From positions 352,501-416,500 of the forward strand of contig JAUTXW010002390.1 of NCBI GenBank assembly GCA_030620095.1: a stretch of 64,000 bases of DNA, written 5' to 3'. A program made the position numbers and the translations under genes. This DNA is from Kuschelorhynchus macadamiae. Lineage: Eukaryota > Arthropoda > Insecta > Coleoptera > Curculionidae. Of the stretch, positions 36,656 through 48,300 are shown in pieces. Each line of letters starts with the position of its first letter. The stretch's first letter is position 1. The notes under the pieces are model-generated. The model saw only the letters and a program-made list of their open reading frames with translations, was not told where the DNA came from and ran no database searches.

Positions 36656-37990
36656 ACGTTTTTGAGCTAAATAATTAATAATTTTTTAAAAAAGAAATCC
36701 GCCTGAAATAAATTGGGCATATATTGCAGTGCGCACACACAATGTGGCAGCTGCTGAAACTGTCTCCCCGTATTCTATTTTCGTTCAATTTAGAAGTTAA
36801 TTTCTTTCTTCCAGATATTCAAAAGATAAAGTTAGTATAATAAAGAGAAAAGAAAAAAAAACATTTTAAGAAAAAAAGTCGGATTTTGAACTTTAAAGGT
36901 TCTCAAAAAGTGAAGAAGAAAGAAGAAAAAACCGAAAACTCTTAAAAAGTAGGCATTTGAAGCTCTCGGCTGATAACAATTGTAAAGAAATACGGTATTT
37001 TCTGAGGTTTTTATTTTGGAAAGATTACACTAAAGACTAATTATATTGTACTGTTTTCAAGAAATTTTCCTTTTAAATTATTTTTTAAACAGCAAAAAAA
37101 TATAATTTTTCGTCGAGCGATTGTAAATTTAGCTCCCGATGGGTTTACACTTTTTAAATTTTTCTCTTGACAGATCAGTGGTACAGAATAAATATAAGTT
37201 CAGATCAATTTATCTCTAAAATTAACATATTTAGAACAAAATAAAAAACAAAAGAAAAACAAGAGGATTATTTTTGTTTAGTATTTTCTCACCCTTTAAT
37301 TTGGATTGACATAGTGGACGCTCTATCTACAATATTTTAGCCGATATTAATCGAAAAATCATTTTTGTACTTTTTTTAACTTGCGAAGAATATTATGATG
37401 TAAATTTTGGATATTTGAAAAGACGCCTCAAAGAGCTACTTTGACTAGCAAAAAAATGGTTTAAGCTTTTTTCTCACATTTTATTACCTTACAGTTTTCA
37501 GTGAATATTAAGATAATACATATTGTATACCAAACTCTCTAGATTGCAAATATTTAAAATACCCAAGGTGTACTATTAAGAAATTAGCTCGGATTTAAAC
37601 AAAAGTGCCAAAGGAAGCCTTATAAAATGGCACTCATATAGCTCATTACTCTCTATATGCTATCTTGTTTTCTTTTTTTACTCAGCTCGTAGGCATATCT
37701 TTCACATTCTGCTCGAAGCAGTATTTGTATCTGTATTGTATTTTGATCCCGAAACACATGTTTCGTTACTTCTGTCGGTCTGTTGTTCTGTCTCTATGGC
37801 CTGTTTTTAGGTTTCGCGCGTCCAAAACTATCTATTCCATTGACTTGAAATTATATAGTATATATTAAGGATGGAAAGATAATATTTTACTATGGATCCA
37901 GTATTGCGGAACAAAATATCGGCCTCTCAAAATGATAAAACAATGAATAAGAAATTATTTATGTTGCAATCTACCACATAGGTAGTATTT
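36656..37990. other. AT-rich DNA with no identified feature
   Basis: A patch at 37750-37815 ('cacatgttt...gtctgttgttctgtctctatggcc') resembles the head block of the GTCTGTC family but lacks units. Confidence 0.35.
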
Positions 37991-37993
37991 TCA

Positions 37994-37995
<2 letters not shown>

Positions 37996-38066
<71 letters not shown>
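37996..38066. repeat. (TA)n microsatellite
   Basis: About 35 TA units, followed directly by a TACAGGGC motif like the ends of TA-flanked MITEs here. Confidence 0.95.
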
Positions 38067-38069
<3 letters not shown>

Positions 38070-38799
38070 GGCATTGCGTTTGTTACGGAAATTTTCTAAT
38101 CTTAAAACCTATAATCAAAATTTTGAGATGTCCTGTATATTACCAACCCAAGAGAAAGGTTATTTCATTTCAAACAGATCTTTATATGAATATATTAGCA
38201 TACTAGTTTTGGAATTGTCAATCCAAACTTCTGCTGATTCTAAATATACCAACTTGTTATTGGTATTCTTTTAAATATTTTAATCTGTCTTTAAAAAATG
38301 TTTTTTATATAATGTGGCAGTGTTGTGTTGTTAACTTGGAACTTTAAAAATAAAAAATTCAAAATTCTAAGCTGTAAAATTTGCCTTTATGAATGAAATG
38401 TTGGTAGGTCTACCCACAAAGATAAAAAACAAAGCTGTGCTGTTTTTCTTAAATCAAGCAAATGTTGTGGTCTTGTGTTAATAAGAATTGTAAAAAAATT
38501 ATAAAAGCTAACTAACGCAATTTCAAATTTACTTTTAAACATTCTTACTTACGATAATTTAATTTATTATTTCAATTTGAGTATAAAAGACAACCTGAAA
38601 ATTTGTAGTCGCATTTAAGTAAAAAAACAATAAAACATAAGATATTTTATTAAAAAAGTATTTTAGACATATCTTATTTTCCGTACACGGTAATTTCCTT
38701 TGCCCGGAACATTCCTCTTAATAAATATTTTCTTTTATTAGGGCTAGTGAAGTGCGGCGCAATTTTGTTCTGTAAATAGTCGTTTAGTAACACATATAA
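38067..38799. other. AT-rich DNA with no identified feature
   Basis: Only a chance 66-codon frame (38074-38274 plus). Confidence 0.35.
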
Positions 38800-39915
38800 A
38801 CTGCCGTTTCAATCATTTTTATTGGGCGACATCGTGTTCCATCATTCCTACCAATATTTTACCAGTTTCGACCAATGCCACACTTGATTTTTGGGCATTT
38901 AAAATAAAATCAATAAGCTCTCGACTGACCCACCGCCATTTTGTTACGTTATGTTGAATTCGTATCAGTTTATCCCTATATCACATTCAATTTTCCTACA
39001 AAATTTAAAGTCAATTGAATAAGATTTATTTATGTTGATTTAAATAAAAAAAAATGGCCGCCATTTTGTTCCGCCATCTTGAATTCGTTCCAAAACTTGA
39101 CCAGTTTATCTCTATATCACACTTAATGCTGGCACCAAATTACCATCTCATTTTTATGTAACATTTGATTTTTGTGTAAAATTTGAGGTAAATTAGATAA
39201 TAAGTTTTTCTAGTAATATTTTTTTAACATTTCACTAGGCTGCCATCTTGTTTCAGCATATTGGATTTTTATCAAAATACTACCAAGTCATCCCCATATG
39301 ACCCTTAATTTTTGACTAAAATTTGAAGTCAATCTGATGAGTAGTTTTTAAGTTATGTTGCGAACTGACAGACAGACAAACTGACAGACGGACCAAAAGA
39401 AACCTGAGGGGATGATTTTTTTCACGACTACAAACATTTTATTTGGCCGCCATCTTGAATTAGTACTACATTTTTAATAGTTCATCTCTATACTCTAATT
39501 AGTTCATTAAGTAGTTTTTTCAGGCTGAATTTTTAAATATTTTATTAAGCCGCCATTTTGTTCCGCTATCTTGAATTCGTACCAAAATTTTACTAGTTGA
39601 TTTCCACATAATACTCGATTTTTATGCAAAATTTGAGATAAATTGGTTAAGCAGTTTTTTAGTAATAATTTGTTTTATCATTTCACTAAACCGCCATTTT
39701 GTTTTACCATATTGAATTTTTACCAAAATGTTACTAGCTGATCCACATATGACCATTTACAAAATTTAAAGTCAGTCGGGTGAGTAGTTTTTAGCAATGC
39801 CAAACAGACAGACCGGCAGATAGACAGACAGACAGCCCCACGGAATTGTCTGAAATGAAAAGTCTCTGAGGGTGATTTTTTCGAGATTACATTACTTCCC
39901 TTTTACGAGGGAAGT
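38800..39915 (-). repeat. Hairpin-capped repeat element, copy C (two tandem heads)
   Basis: The hairpin cap is at 39894-39915 (arms ACTTCCCT/AGGGAAGT, loop TTTACG). Leftward lie 'gggtgattttttcg', a GACAGACAGACAG block (about 39806-39836), and units near 39690, 39552 and 39449. A second head block lies at about 39366-39430, with further units near 39242, 39058, 38937 and 38826. Units share 'gccgccattttgttccgccatcttgaattcgt' (shown here as a composite of gccgccattttg and cttgaattcgt) and vary from about 100 to 200 bp in spacing. Confidence 0.75.
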
Positions 39916-41245
39916 AAAAATTGAAACTCGTAAATGTGAATTTCAATTCTTAGTATACTTTCATAACAAATAAATAACAAATCTCAGATGCAAGAATAAT
40001 ATATTAAAATTAATCACTTTGTGGAAAAAAATCTTGAAATCGGCAAAACGTCTTTAGATATGACCCTAGTGAATAAAGAAAGGTGACAAGAAAAAAGAAT
40101 CACGTTTTAAATAAGTTACAATTACTTGTCAAATAAAATTTGACAAATAATAAAACTGATAGCAGGAGTAATTGAAAGACTCTGCATAATATACATACTC
40201 CTTTTTTTAAGCGAAAAGTATGTATTCGACTGCATTTATATACATTTATCTGGTATACCTACCGTCTAGCCTACGTGTCTGATAAAGTAAATTTAGATTC
40301 CTGACAACTCGGGGAATAACAAAATAGGAACAGAGAAAAAATTCGTCCTCGCAAAAATGAGACAAGGTGGAACAAGTCTCGTCTATTAAAACTTTGATTG
40401 CGACTCTCCTCCGCGTCTGATATTGGAGTAGTATTTTAAAAACATTTATATCAACCAATACCCTAAATATCAGACGAACACCTCTATAGCATCGACTTAT
40501 ATGCAAAAATATGTTATTCGGTATATAAATCTGTTCAAAATTAATAGGTTCGGTGTGAAATTTGCAACTGATTTGTCGCTGTTTAAGCTTGCGGCTTAAT
40601 TTAAAAGTCCGCAAAAACAAGTGGTTCTTTTGATTAATTAGATTAAATTGCATGACCAAATATACGAAATAAAGAACGCCTTTGTGCGGTATAACCCGGA
40701 CGTTACCACTTCACCTAATAAGCATGGTTCAGGAATAGGCTGTTTAAATGGATTAAATTTCTAACTTCTAAACAGTTAACACTCAGGAATAAAAAGGTGC
40801 GTGGAAAGTAGTTTTATGTTTAGCTTTTCAGGCTATTCCGTGCAAAAATTTATTTCAATTTGAAAAAAATTTATAAATAGGTATATTTTTCTATAGAATC
40901 AAGAAATTTCAGTTGTTGTAAAATTTACATGAGATAAGCTTTCCAAAAATGTTTAATAGAGCATATCTAATTACAAGATTCAATAACATATTTACTTCTA
41001 AAATAACATAAAAAGGTTCGAATCGGCCACTTGTGACAACAATCTTCATTTAACACTAAAAACATTGAATGTCTTAGGCATATTTTGTAAAATACCTATA
41101 TTATGTTAAAGTTTAATATGCATACTAGTAAATCAAATGAACAAAACACCTTGGTTGCTACATTCCCAGAATGCATTTTTGATATGCCTTTGTTATACCA
41201 TTTTCCAAAGTGCGATGGGGCGTATTTTATCAGTGCCGGTATAGT
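39916..41245. other. AT-rich DNA containing one member of a dispersed repeat
   Basis: About 40600-40765 matches 56790-56955 in the same orientation. Shared anchors are 'aaattgcatgac', 'agaacgcc', 'gttaccact', 'aataagc' and 'ataggctgttta'. The minus-strand frame 40246-40659 crosses it and is probably not a gene. Confidence 0.5.
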
Positions 41246-41249
41246 GAAT

Positions 41250-41800
41250 TTGCAAATACCCTGTTTTATTTCCAATTGAACAGCGAGGCAGGTTTGGATT
41301 TAGCGTTTCATGCTTTAAATTCGGAAGCAAAATTATATATAATTAGATATAAGCCTTACTGTAAATAAATATCGAGACATTTTGGAAAATGTTGTGCCTG
41401 AGATAAGAGAAGATGTTTCCTTGGCGCGTCCTAATAACTTACTTGTGCAGTAAGCTAGAGCTTTCGATCACAATACGCAAATTGGAAGATCTTATCTAGA
41501 TACAAACCTCCCAGGCCACTAGATTGAAATAACCGGACTTATAAGATGACCGCCTAAATTACCCGATTTATTCGTATTGGATTTCTTTTGAGCTTGAAAA
41601 TAAAATTTATAGTGTGCAGTACCAACCAATAGCAGATTTAAGAAAAGCCATCGAAAGAGTTTTTGGAGAGTTACAGGCGCGGCCTCGTCTTATTTAAAAC
41701 GTCCCGAGATGAATAAGAACTATGTGTGAAACATATCTAAGATATAACGGAGAAAATTTTTGAAAATATTTATGAGAAAGTTGTCTATATTTTCATTTTC
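41250..41800 (+). pseudogene. Decayed mariner-like transposase C-terminal region
   Basis: Broken plus-strand frames give 'FDHNTQIGRSYLDTNLPG' (about 41466), a degraded 'PPKLPDLFVLDFF' block (about 41555, the last catalytic block) and 'YSVQYQPIADLRKAIERVFGELQ' (about 41610-41680). The order fits the same broad transposase group as the copies at 21-25 kb. Many stops. Confidence 0.5.
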
Positions 41801-42880
41801 ATTCAAATTTAGATTTTCTAGTTATAACCAGGTTTCATGTAATTAATTTCATTCAGTTATTATCTTTTATTTTTGTATGATATCACAAGTAATAATACTG
41901 CTAACCAAAATAAAAAAATAAGGTTTTAATTAACGAAGAGGCAAATATTGCATTTATATTGAAAATGATCATAGAATGTTATATATTTTTGAAAAACTAA
42001 AAACATCCACGAAAAAAACCACAACATAAAAAAATCATACTATATTCCTTTTTTTAATACCATTTTTTTCTTTGCTAATTGGATTTTTCGGTAAGGTGCA
42101 TATTTTAATAATTAAAAAAAAACGCATTTTTAATTTATTTGTTTTGATATAATATTTGAAAATAAGATGAAATATGTTTCTAAAGATAATATTTTACATT
42201 CACTGGATAATTACCAGTTTAAGTTTGCTAGAGCCAGTTAAAATAATTAAGTTTACAGTAATAATAAAATGTTCCTATATTTTCTAGCCTAAGTAAAACT
42301 TTTTGTAAATGTCAAATACCAGCTAATATATATTTATTTTTCCGGTAGTCACGTCTGGCGCCACTTCTGATATTCCTACTCATAACTAAGAATTGCGGCA
42401 AAATTGAGTGTGGTTGAATTTTGTCTTGGTTTTTCTGTCTTTAATCTCGACCTAAGTTTTAACAAGCGACTACTTTTATTACTTTTTTACTTTTGTGTTG
42501 TAATATTGTTAGTTAGTTTAGAAGTTATCCTCATTATCTGTATTTAATTAAAGCCCTACGACTTTGGACTCGATGGGAAAAGGGTTCTGGTGAATTATGT
42601 AAATTAAATACATTAAAGCAACGTAATGAGATATAAATGTGGCTGTTTTAATGATGTGGATATTTTGACAAAGCCTATTTCATATATTTTTTATCTCTTT
42701 GTCATTCTTTTGTAAGTGAAATGTGAAAATATGGTCCACAAAAGTATTAGTGCGGCTTATTTCTTATACAATATTACAACATACATATTTTTAGTTCAAA
42801 AGTGTCAAACAAAAAATAAACAAGTTATATTTTATAAAGTACTCTTTACATTCGTAATTTAAGAGTATTTCCTCAATAGC
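41801..42880. other. AT-rich DNA with no identified feature
   Basis: Flank outside the presumed gypsy 5' LTR. No coding motif seen. Confidence 0.35.
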
Positions 42881-42884
42881 AAAT

Positions 42885-43160
42885 TACGGTTCCATAAACT
42901 AGCGGTTCATCAGTTTTCGCGATCTATTTTATATAAATATTGCAATATACTTACGTCAGCATTTATGTTTATATAATATCTAGACTTGTAAAGTTAGTAT
43001 AAGTTGTTATACTGTTATGTTTTAGTGTAATGGAGAATAGTGAAAGAGTATTTCAGGATCCTTGTTTTTTAGCCTTTGTCAACTAGCAAACAACCTCTTG
43101 TAAGGGAAACTCTTTATAAATTTATCCTATAAAATTAATAAAAAAGTGCAAATTTAGTTT
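42885..43160 (+). repeat. Probable 5' LTR of a decayed Ty3/gypsy element
   Basis: 'attacggttccat', 'catcagtttt.gcga', and 'atattgcaatatactta' recur in the same order and orientation at 56431-56510, downstream of the integrase remnant. The match fades after about 80 bp and a few later anchors ('taactagcaa'-like) remain, so the LTR limits are approximate. Confidence 0.55.
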
Positions 43161-43383
43161 AGTATAGTGACTCTAGTGATTAAATGTTTTAGTGTAATAT
43201 ATTTGTTGTAAGCATAACTTATATCTACTGAACAAGATTTACTTCTACACTTTAGTGCCCTTTCTCTTAATACTACAAACGAAACTATCAACCCTACTGC
43301 CCTTACTTCTAATTCTACTCTCCCAATTCAAGATTTTAACTTAAACTTTCCTGTTTTGGCTAGCTCACCTAAAAAGAAATATC

Positions 43384-43400
43384 TATATGTATATATATAT

Positions 43401-43456
<56 letters not shown>
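43384..43456. repeat. (TA)n microsatellite with ACAC and TGTA interruptions
   Basis: TA dinucleotides with small variant units, inside the presumed 5' half of the gypsy element. Confidence 0.95.
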
Positions 43457-43913
43457 TCAATTTTATCCACGTTGCTACCATGTTACTAAATCAATTTTTG
43501 AATAATTCTGACTCTAACTGCTTTCAATATAATTCATATAATTGCCCAAGACATCATAAGTAAACGTCAAGGAAAAGCAAAAGAAATAATTTCAATATAT
43601 GGTTGTATCGACTCGCACTCCATTAGAATACCCTAATTGAAATTTCGCAAATTAAAGAAGCGAAAATTCCCTAAGTAGAGATCTTACGAATCTAAGACAA
43701 AGTCTTACTAAAAACCTGCAACAATTATATAAAAAAGTAATGGGTCTCCTTAACATTATATATTCAGAATGCAGAATCAATACACGCCCAAATATTTTGT
43801 GACTGTACGCATACACCGCTTTTATTATTTTTCTCTATACTACTCCAGTGTAGAAGGAGCCCATGTGATACCACGTTGAGAGGAGACCAGGCGAGTGAAT
43901 TACTACAGTTCAT

Positions 43914-43919
43914 GATATA

Positions 43920-43986
<67 letters not shown>
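43914..43986. repeat. (TA)n microsatellite
   Basis: About 36 TA units with one TGTA variant near 43925. Confidence 0.95.
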
Positions 43987-43989
<3 letters not shown>

Positions 43990-44149
43990 AATATATATTT
44001 CTCATAAATTTTCATTATCCACAACACTAAATTCTATCAATATCTACATATTCATAAAGAAGAGGTTAAGAAGCAGATATATTCAATGCCTGACCAAGGA
44101 ATTAAACGATTTAGTCAGTCAGCATCGTCCTCATCAATATGCGCAGTTA

Positions 44150-45067
44150 GCAAAATCCGACCCTGCCGGAAAAATTGCGCAACGTGGTGAACTACAGAAT
44201 GGCCAACGGAAAGCCTATAGACGATAAATATCCGATTTCGAACATTACCGACGTATTAGACAAACTTGGGGACTTCAACACAATAGACCTGGCTAGTGGA
44301 TTCCACCAAATAAAATGGAAGTAGATGACTTTTCAAAAATAGCATTTAATATGGAAAATGATCACTGCAAGTACGTAAAAATGCCTTTTGGATTGAAAAA
44401 TGCACTGGCTACCTTCTGAAGGTAACCTAACCCAACCTAACCTAAAATGACTACAAGGAGAAATTTGTCTAGTTTACATGGACAATACAAATGTCAAGAA
44501 CATATAGTAAAGAAGTCTCTTAGGATACATGATTACACCAGATGGAATAAGACCCAACCCAGGCAAAATTAAAGCAATTTTATTACGGAATATCTAATAC
44601 CGAAAACCATAAAAGAGAACCGAGATTTCTTGGTTTTCTTCGTTCTTACAGAAAATCTATCAAGGATTTTATCACAATTACTAAACAATTATTAATTGTA
44701 TGCCTTAAGAAATATGTCAAGGAGGAACACGTTTTAGAATTCCTCAACTATGTAAAAATCTGTAAGAACCACCTTTCCAACGAACTGGTTTACAATACTC
44801 TGGTTTTACAACAAACCTATTCAACCTTACCGCCGACGCAAGTAACTTTGCTATTGGAAGCGGTCTATCCCAATATGCTTAAACGATATTAAACGAGGCG
44901 GAAATCAAGTAGTCGTCCATAGAAAAAGAGATGCTCGCAAAAGTTTGAGCCATTAAATACTTTAGACCATATATCTTAGGCATAAAGTTCAAAATTCTAT
45001 CCAATCACCGACCTCCTCAGTGATTATTTTCTCTAAAGGACACAAATTCTAAATCAGTCAGACGGCG
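44150..45067 (+). pseudogene. Ty3/gypsy RT and first half of RNase H
   Basis: Plus-strand frames read 'KPIDDKYPISNITDVLDKLG' and 'NTIDLASGFHQIK', which is RT block A with its Asp. After a frame change come 'KMPFGLKNALATF', then a CCTAA-type run replacing the next segment, then a degraded stretch where the catalytic YMDD block is no longer readable. Further on are 'FLGFLRSYRKSIKDF' (connection) and 'LTADASNFAIGSGLSQ' (the RNase H DAS motif). It stops at 'KDTNSKSVRR', where the Transib inserted. The Q-M spacing, stops and lost block show it is dead. Confidence 0.8.
44426..44445. repeat. Four CCTAA-type (insect telomere-like) units inside the gypsy RT
   Basis: CCTAA-CCCAA-CCTAA-CCTAA in tandem; three units equal the complement of the TTAGG insect telomere repeat. 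It sits where the RT block after 'NAxATF' should continue. Confidence 0.8.
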
Positions 45068-45072
45068 CGGCG
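45068..45072. repeat. Transib target-site duplication (left), tandemly doubled
   Basis: CGGCG precedes the left terminus and equals 54883-54887 after the right terminus. A further CGGCG (45063-45067) lies directly upstream, giving CGGCGCGGCG on this side only. Confidence 0.9.
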
Positions 45073-45096
45073 CACAGTGATTCGATCCATATATGT
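45073..45096 (+). repeat. Transib left terminal repeat, first 24 bp (interrupted)
   Basis: Heptamer CACAGTG at 45073-45079 followed by 17 bp. The repeat resumes at 51184 after the BEL/Pao insertion. The last 5 bp (TATGT) are the BEL target duplication. Confidence 0.9.
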
Positions 45097-45284
45097 TGTT
45101 TTGAATATACACAACTTTTGTTTGCTTTGGGAAAACGCTGAAAAATGGGGAGAAATTAAACACACGTCTACCCATACACACTCTCTATTTTTCTCTCTTT
45201 CCAACTCGCTCTTGCCAATGGGGGGGGCGGGCAATGTAGCAAAGGAATGATTATTAAGTGGAGGTTTACAATAAATATTTAACA
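45097..45284 (-). repeat. BEL/Pao 3' LTR
   Basis: 188 bp, identical to 50991-51178. It contains a run of eight G near 45220. The short open frame read through it and into its flank is not a gene. Confidence 0.95.
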
Positions 45285-45378
45285 TGCCCCCCACCTTGAC
45301 AAGGTTAACCTTTCAACAAATTCATAAAATATTGAAACAAATACATTTAAAAACTTAAACATGTACACAATTAATGTT

Positions 45379-48300
45379 TTACACAATCTTAGTGGTGTTC
45401 TTGCTACTCTGTTCCCAGGGGGAGAGGACACAGTTGGCAAAGGAGCGCTTGACAGTCCCACGCATGGTTTTGACACTGGCAACTCGAGCAATACCATCTG
45501 GACCCTTGTGCACTGCTTCAATTCTTCCCAGAGGCCATTGCAATGGCATGGAATTGTCATCCTTAATAAGGACCATAGCTCCTGGATTTAACACTTGACG
45601 ATTCGAGGAACTGTTCCATTTTTGACGTACTTGTAGTTCTGATATATATTCCATGGACCATCTAGTCCAAAAGTGTTGCTTCAACTTTTGTATTTTCTTG
45701 AAATATGACAAACCCGGTTCCCTCTCTTCTCGCAAATCCTTCTCCGGAAGTGACGTTAAAGGTCTCCCAATCAAAAAGTGGGCTGGGGTAAGGGGGGAGA
45801 GGTCACTAGGATCGGAGGATAAAGGAGTAATTGGCCTCGAGTTTAAGGCTGCCTCTATCCCAGTAAGGACGGTGTATAACTCTTCAAAAGTTAAACAAGC
45901 ATTGGCTAACACTCTCTTTAAATGGGCTTTACAACATTTTACGCCTGCCTCCCAAAGCCCCCCAAAATGAGGAGAAAAGGCTGGAATAAACTTCCAGTTG
46001 ATACCTTGATTGCTAATGGATTGACTTAATTTATTATAATTTTGTTTGAGAAAAAGACCGATAGCTTCTAATTCATTTTTCGCTCCTACAAAGTTAGTTC
46101 CATTATCTGAGAACACATTTACTGGTTTGCCTCTACGATTGATAAACCTATTGAAAGTTGCAATAAATGCTTCCTTTGTTAGTTCGCTCACAAGTTCTAA
46201 ATGGATCGCCCTAGTAATAAAGCAAATAAACAGAGCTACATAGCACTTTACCTTAGTACTACCTCGACCCTTTTTGTTTCTGACCAACAAAGGACCGGCA
46301 TAGTCAACCCCAGTTGTTGAGAAGGGAGGTGCTGGTTTAACTCTGTCGCTGGGAAGTAATCCCATTATTGGATTTTTTATCACGGGTTTCACCTTAAAAC
46401 ACCTTACACAGTCATGCACAACCTTTCTTGATAAATTTCTGCCCCCAATAGGCCAGTACCTTTCTCTAATTGATGCAAGTAGAAGTTGAGGTCCCGCATG
46501 TAGAAGACGCTTATGCTCATAATGAAATAATAGGTTTGTATAATAATGTTTGCTTAAAAGAACAACAGGATGTTTTTTATCATATCCATACTCTGAGAGA
46601 GACAATCTTCCCCCAACTCTAAGAACCCCTTCCTTGTCTAGAAAAGGATTTAATCTTATCAAAGGACCCCTATTTAAAGATTTCTGTTTCGACAGAATTT
46701 GTATTTCTTCTGGGAACATCTCCTTCTGCACTAACTTAATTAAAATTTCTTCCGTATGTTGTAGTTCTAAAGCTGACAGGAACTCATCAGTAGCTCTCAC
46801 CCTTGTACGACATGAATTTATAAACCGAATACAATATGCACAAACACGAATCATTTTTTGAAATGAGGAAAATTTTGCAAACGACAAAAACTCCTCCCTT
46901 TCGACTTTAAGCACGTTCTGGTATTTCTTGACCTCAGGAATACATGTTTCACGATTAAATGTAGAATCAGGCCACTCTTCTTTGGGTTTAGAAAGCCAAG
47001 GAGGTCCCGACCACCAAACCTTGCAATCCACCAACTTGCCTGGGTTCACACCTCTTGACAGGAAGTCTGCGGGATTGTCTTTAGTGCTGATATGGTTCCA
47101 ATCCCCAGGATGAGACAAAGATTGTATTTGCGCAACACGATTTCCTACAAAGGTGTGCAAAATATTAGGTTGAGTTTGAATCCAATTCAGACACACAGTC
47201 GAGTCACTCCAATACACAAAAGAGTCAATTTTTAGAGACAATGAGGTTTTCACCTTATCAACCAGGTTAGCCAACACTAATGCAGCACAAAGTTCTAACC
47301 TTGGTACAGTAATTGTCTTTAAAGGTGCTACCTTTGTTTTTGAACACAGTAACCTCACACATACTTCCCCAGATTCACTCACTGATCGAAGATACACACA
47401 TGCACCATAGGCTACTACAGATGCATCAGCAAATCCATGAAGTGACACCTTAACTGGCTTGCACACTAATACATGTCTGGGAATTTCTAATTTATTTAAC
47501 ATCCCAAGATCTGCTCTAAAGGTTCTCCATTTGCTGTCCAAATCACTTGGAAGACTTTCATCCCATGACAACTTACACAACCATATCCGCTGCATGATAA
47601 TTTTTGATAGTATTACAGAAGCACCCAATAAACCTAAAGGATCAAATATCCTTGATATCCCAGATAAAACAGTTCTTTTTGTTACTGGACCCTCATCATC
47701 AATTTCGGCAATGCTATACATCAATACATCTTTTTCTCCTGACCAATACAGTCCTAAAGTTTTTGTTTTATCCTTTTCATTGAAAACCAACACAGACTTG
47801 GAATATGTTGACCTCAAATGATTTAAAACCTTAGAATTGTTCGAAGTCCACTTTTGAAGCTCAAAGCATGCAGTCCTTAAAATATCAATAATGCTGTCAC
47901 ACATTTTTTTTGTAGCCTCCACCGAGTCCGACCCTGTTATGAGATCGTCCATGTAAAAATCTCTACTGATAACTCTGGATATTTCTGGCTGACTATTTTT
48001 AAACTCGTGAGCCAATTGCTGAAGACATTTCACAGCAAGATAGGGTGCTGATGCAGTCCCATATGTCACAGTAGTCAACTCATATGTTTCTAATTTTTGT
48101 GTAGGATCTTCTCTCCACAAAATCCTTTGAAGGCTCCACTGGGCTGGATCCACCTGTATCTGTCTAAACATTTTAACAATGTCTGCACACACCACAATAT
48201 TGTGTTGCCTAAATCTCAGTACAACAGAAAACAAGTCATCCTGCAAGGTCGGTCCCACAAACTGAAGATCATTTAAGGACACTCCAGAATCAGACTGAGC

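Noticed and set aside
38800..39915. Regularly recurring GCCATTTTG motif as a CRISPR-like array
   Set aside because: Unit spacing is irregular, repeats are degenerate, the host is eukaryotic and no cas gene exists.
45058..45294. Open frames through the two LTRs
   Set aside because: Identical frames occur only because the LTRs are identical. They are not coding.
45361..47821. Several plus-strand open frames opposite the BEL/Pao polyprotein
   Set aside because: They are shadows of the minus-strand coding frame and carry no motif of their own.
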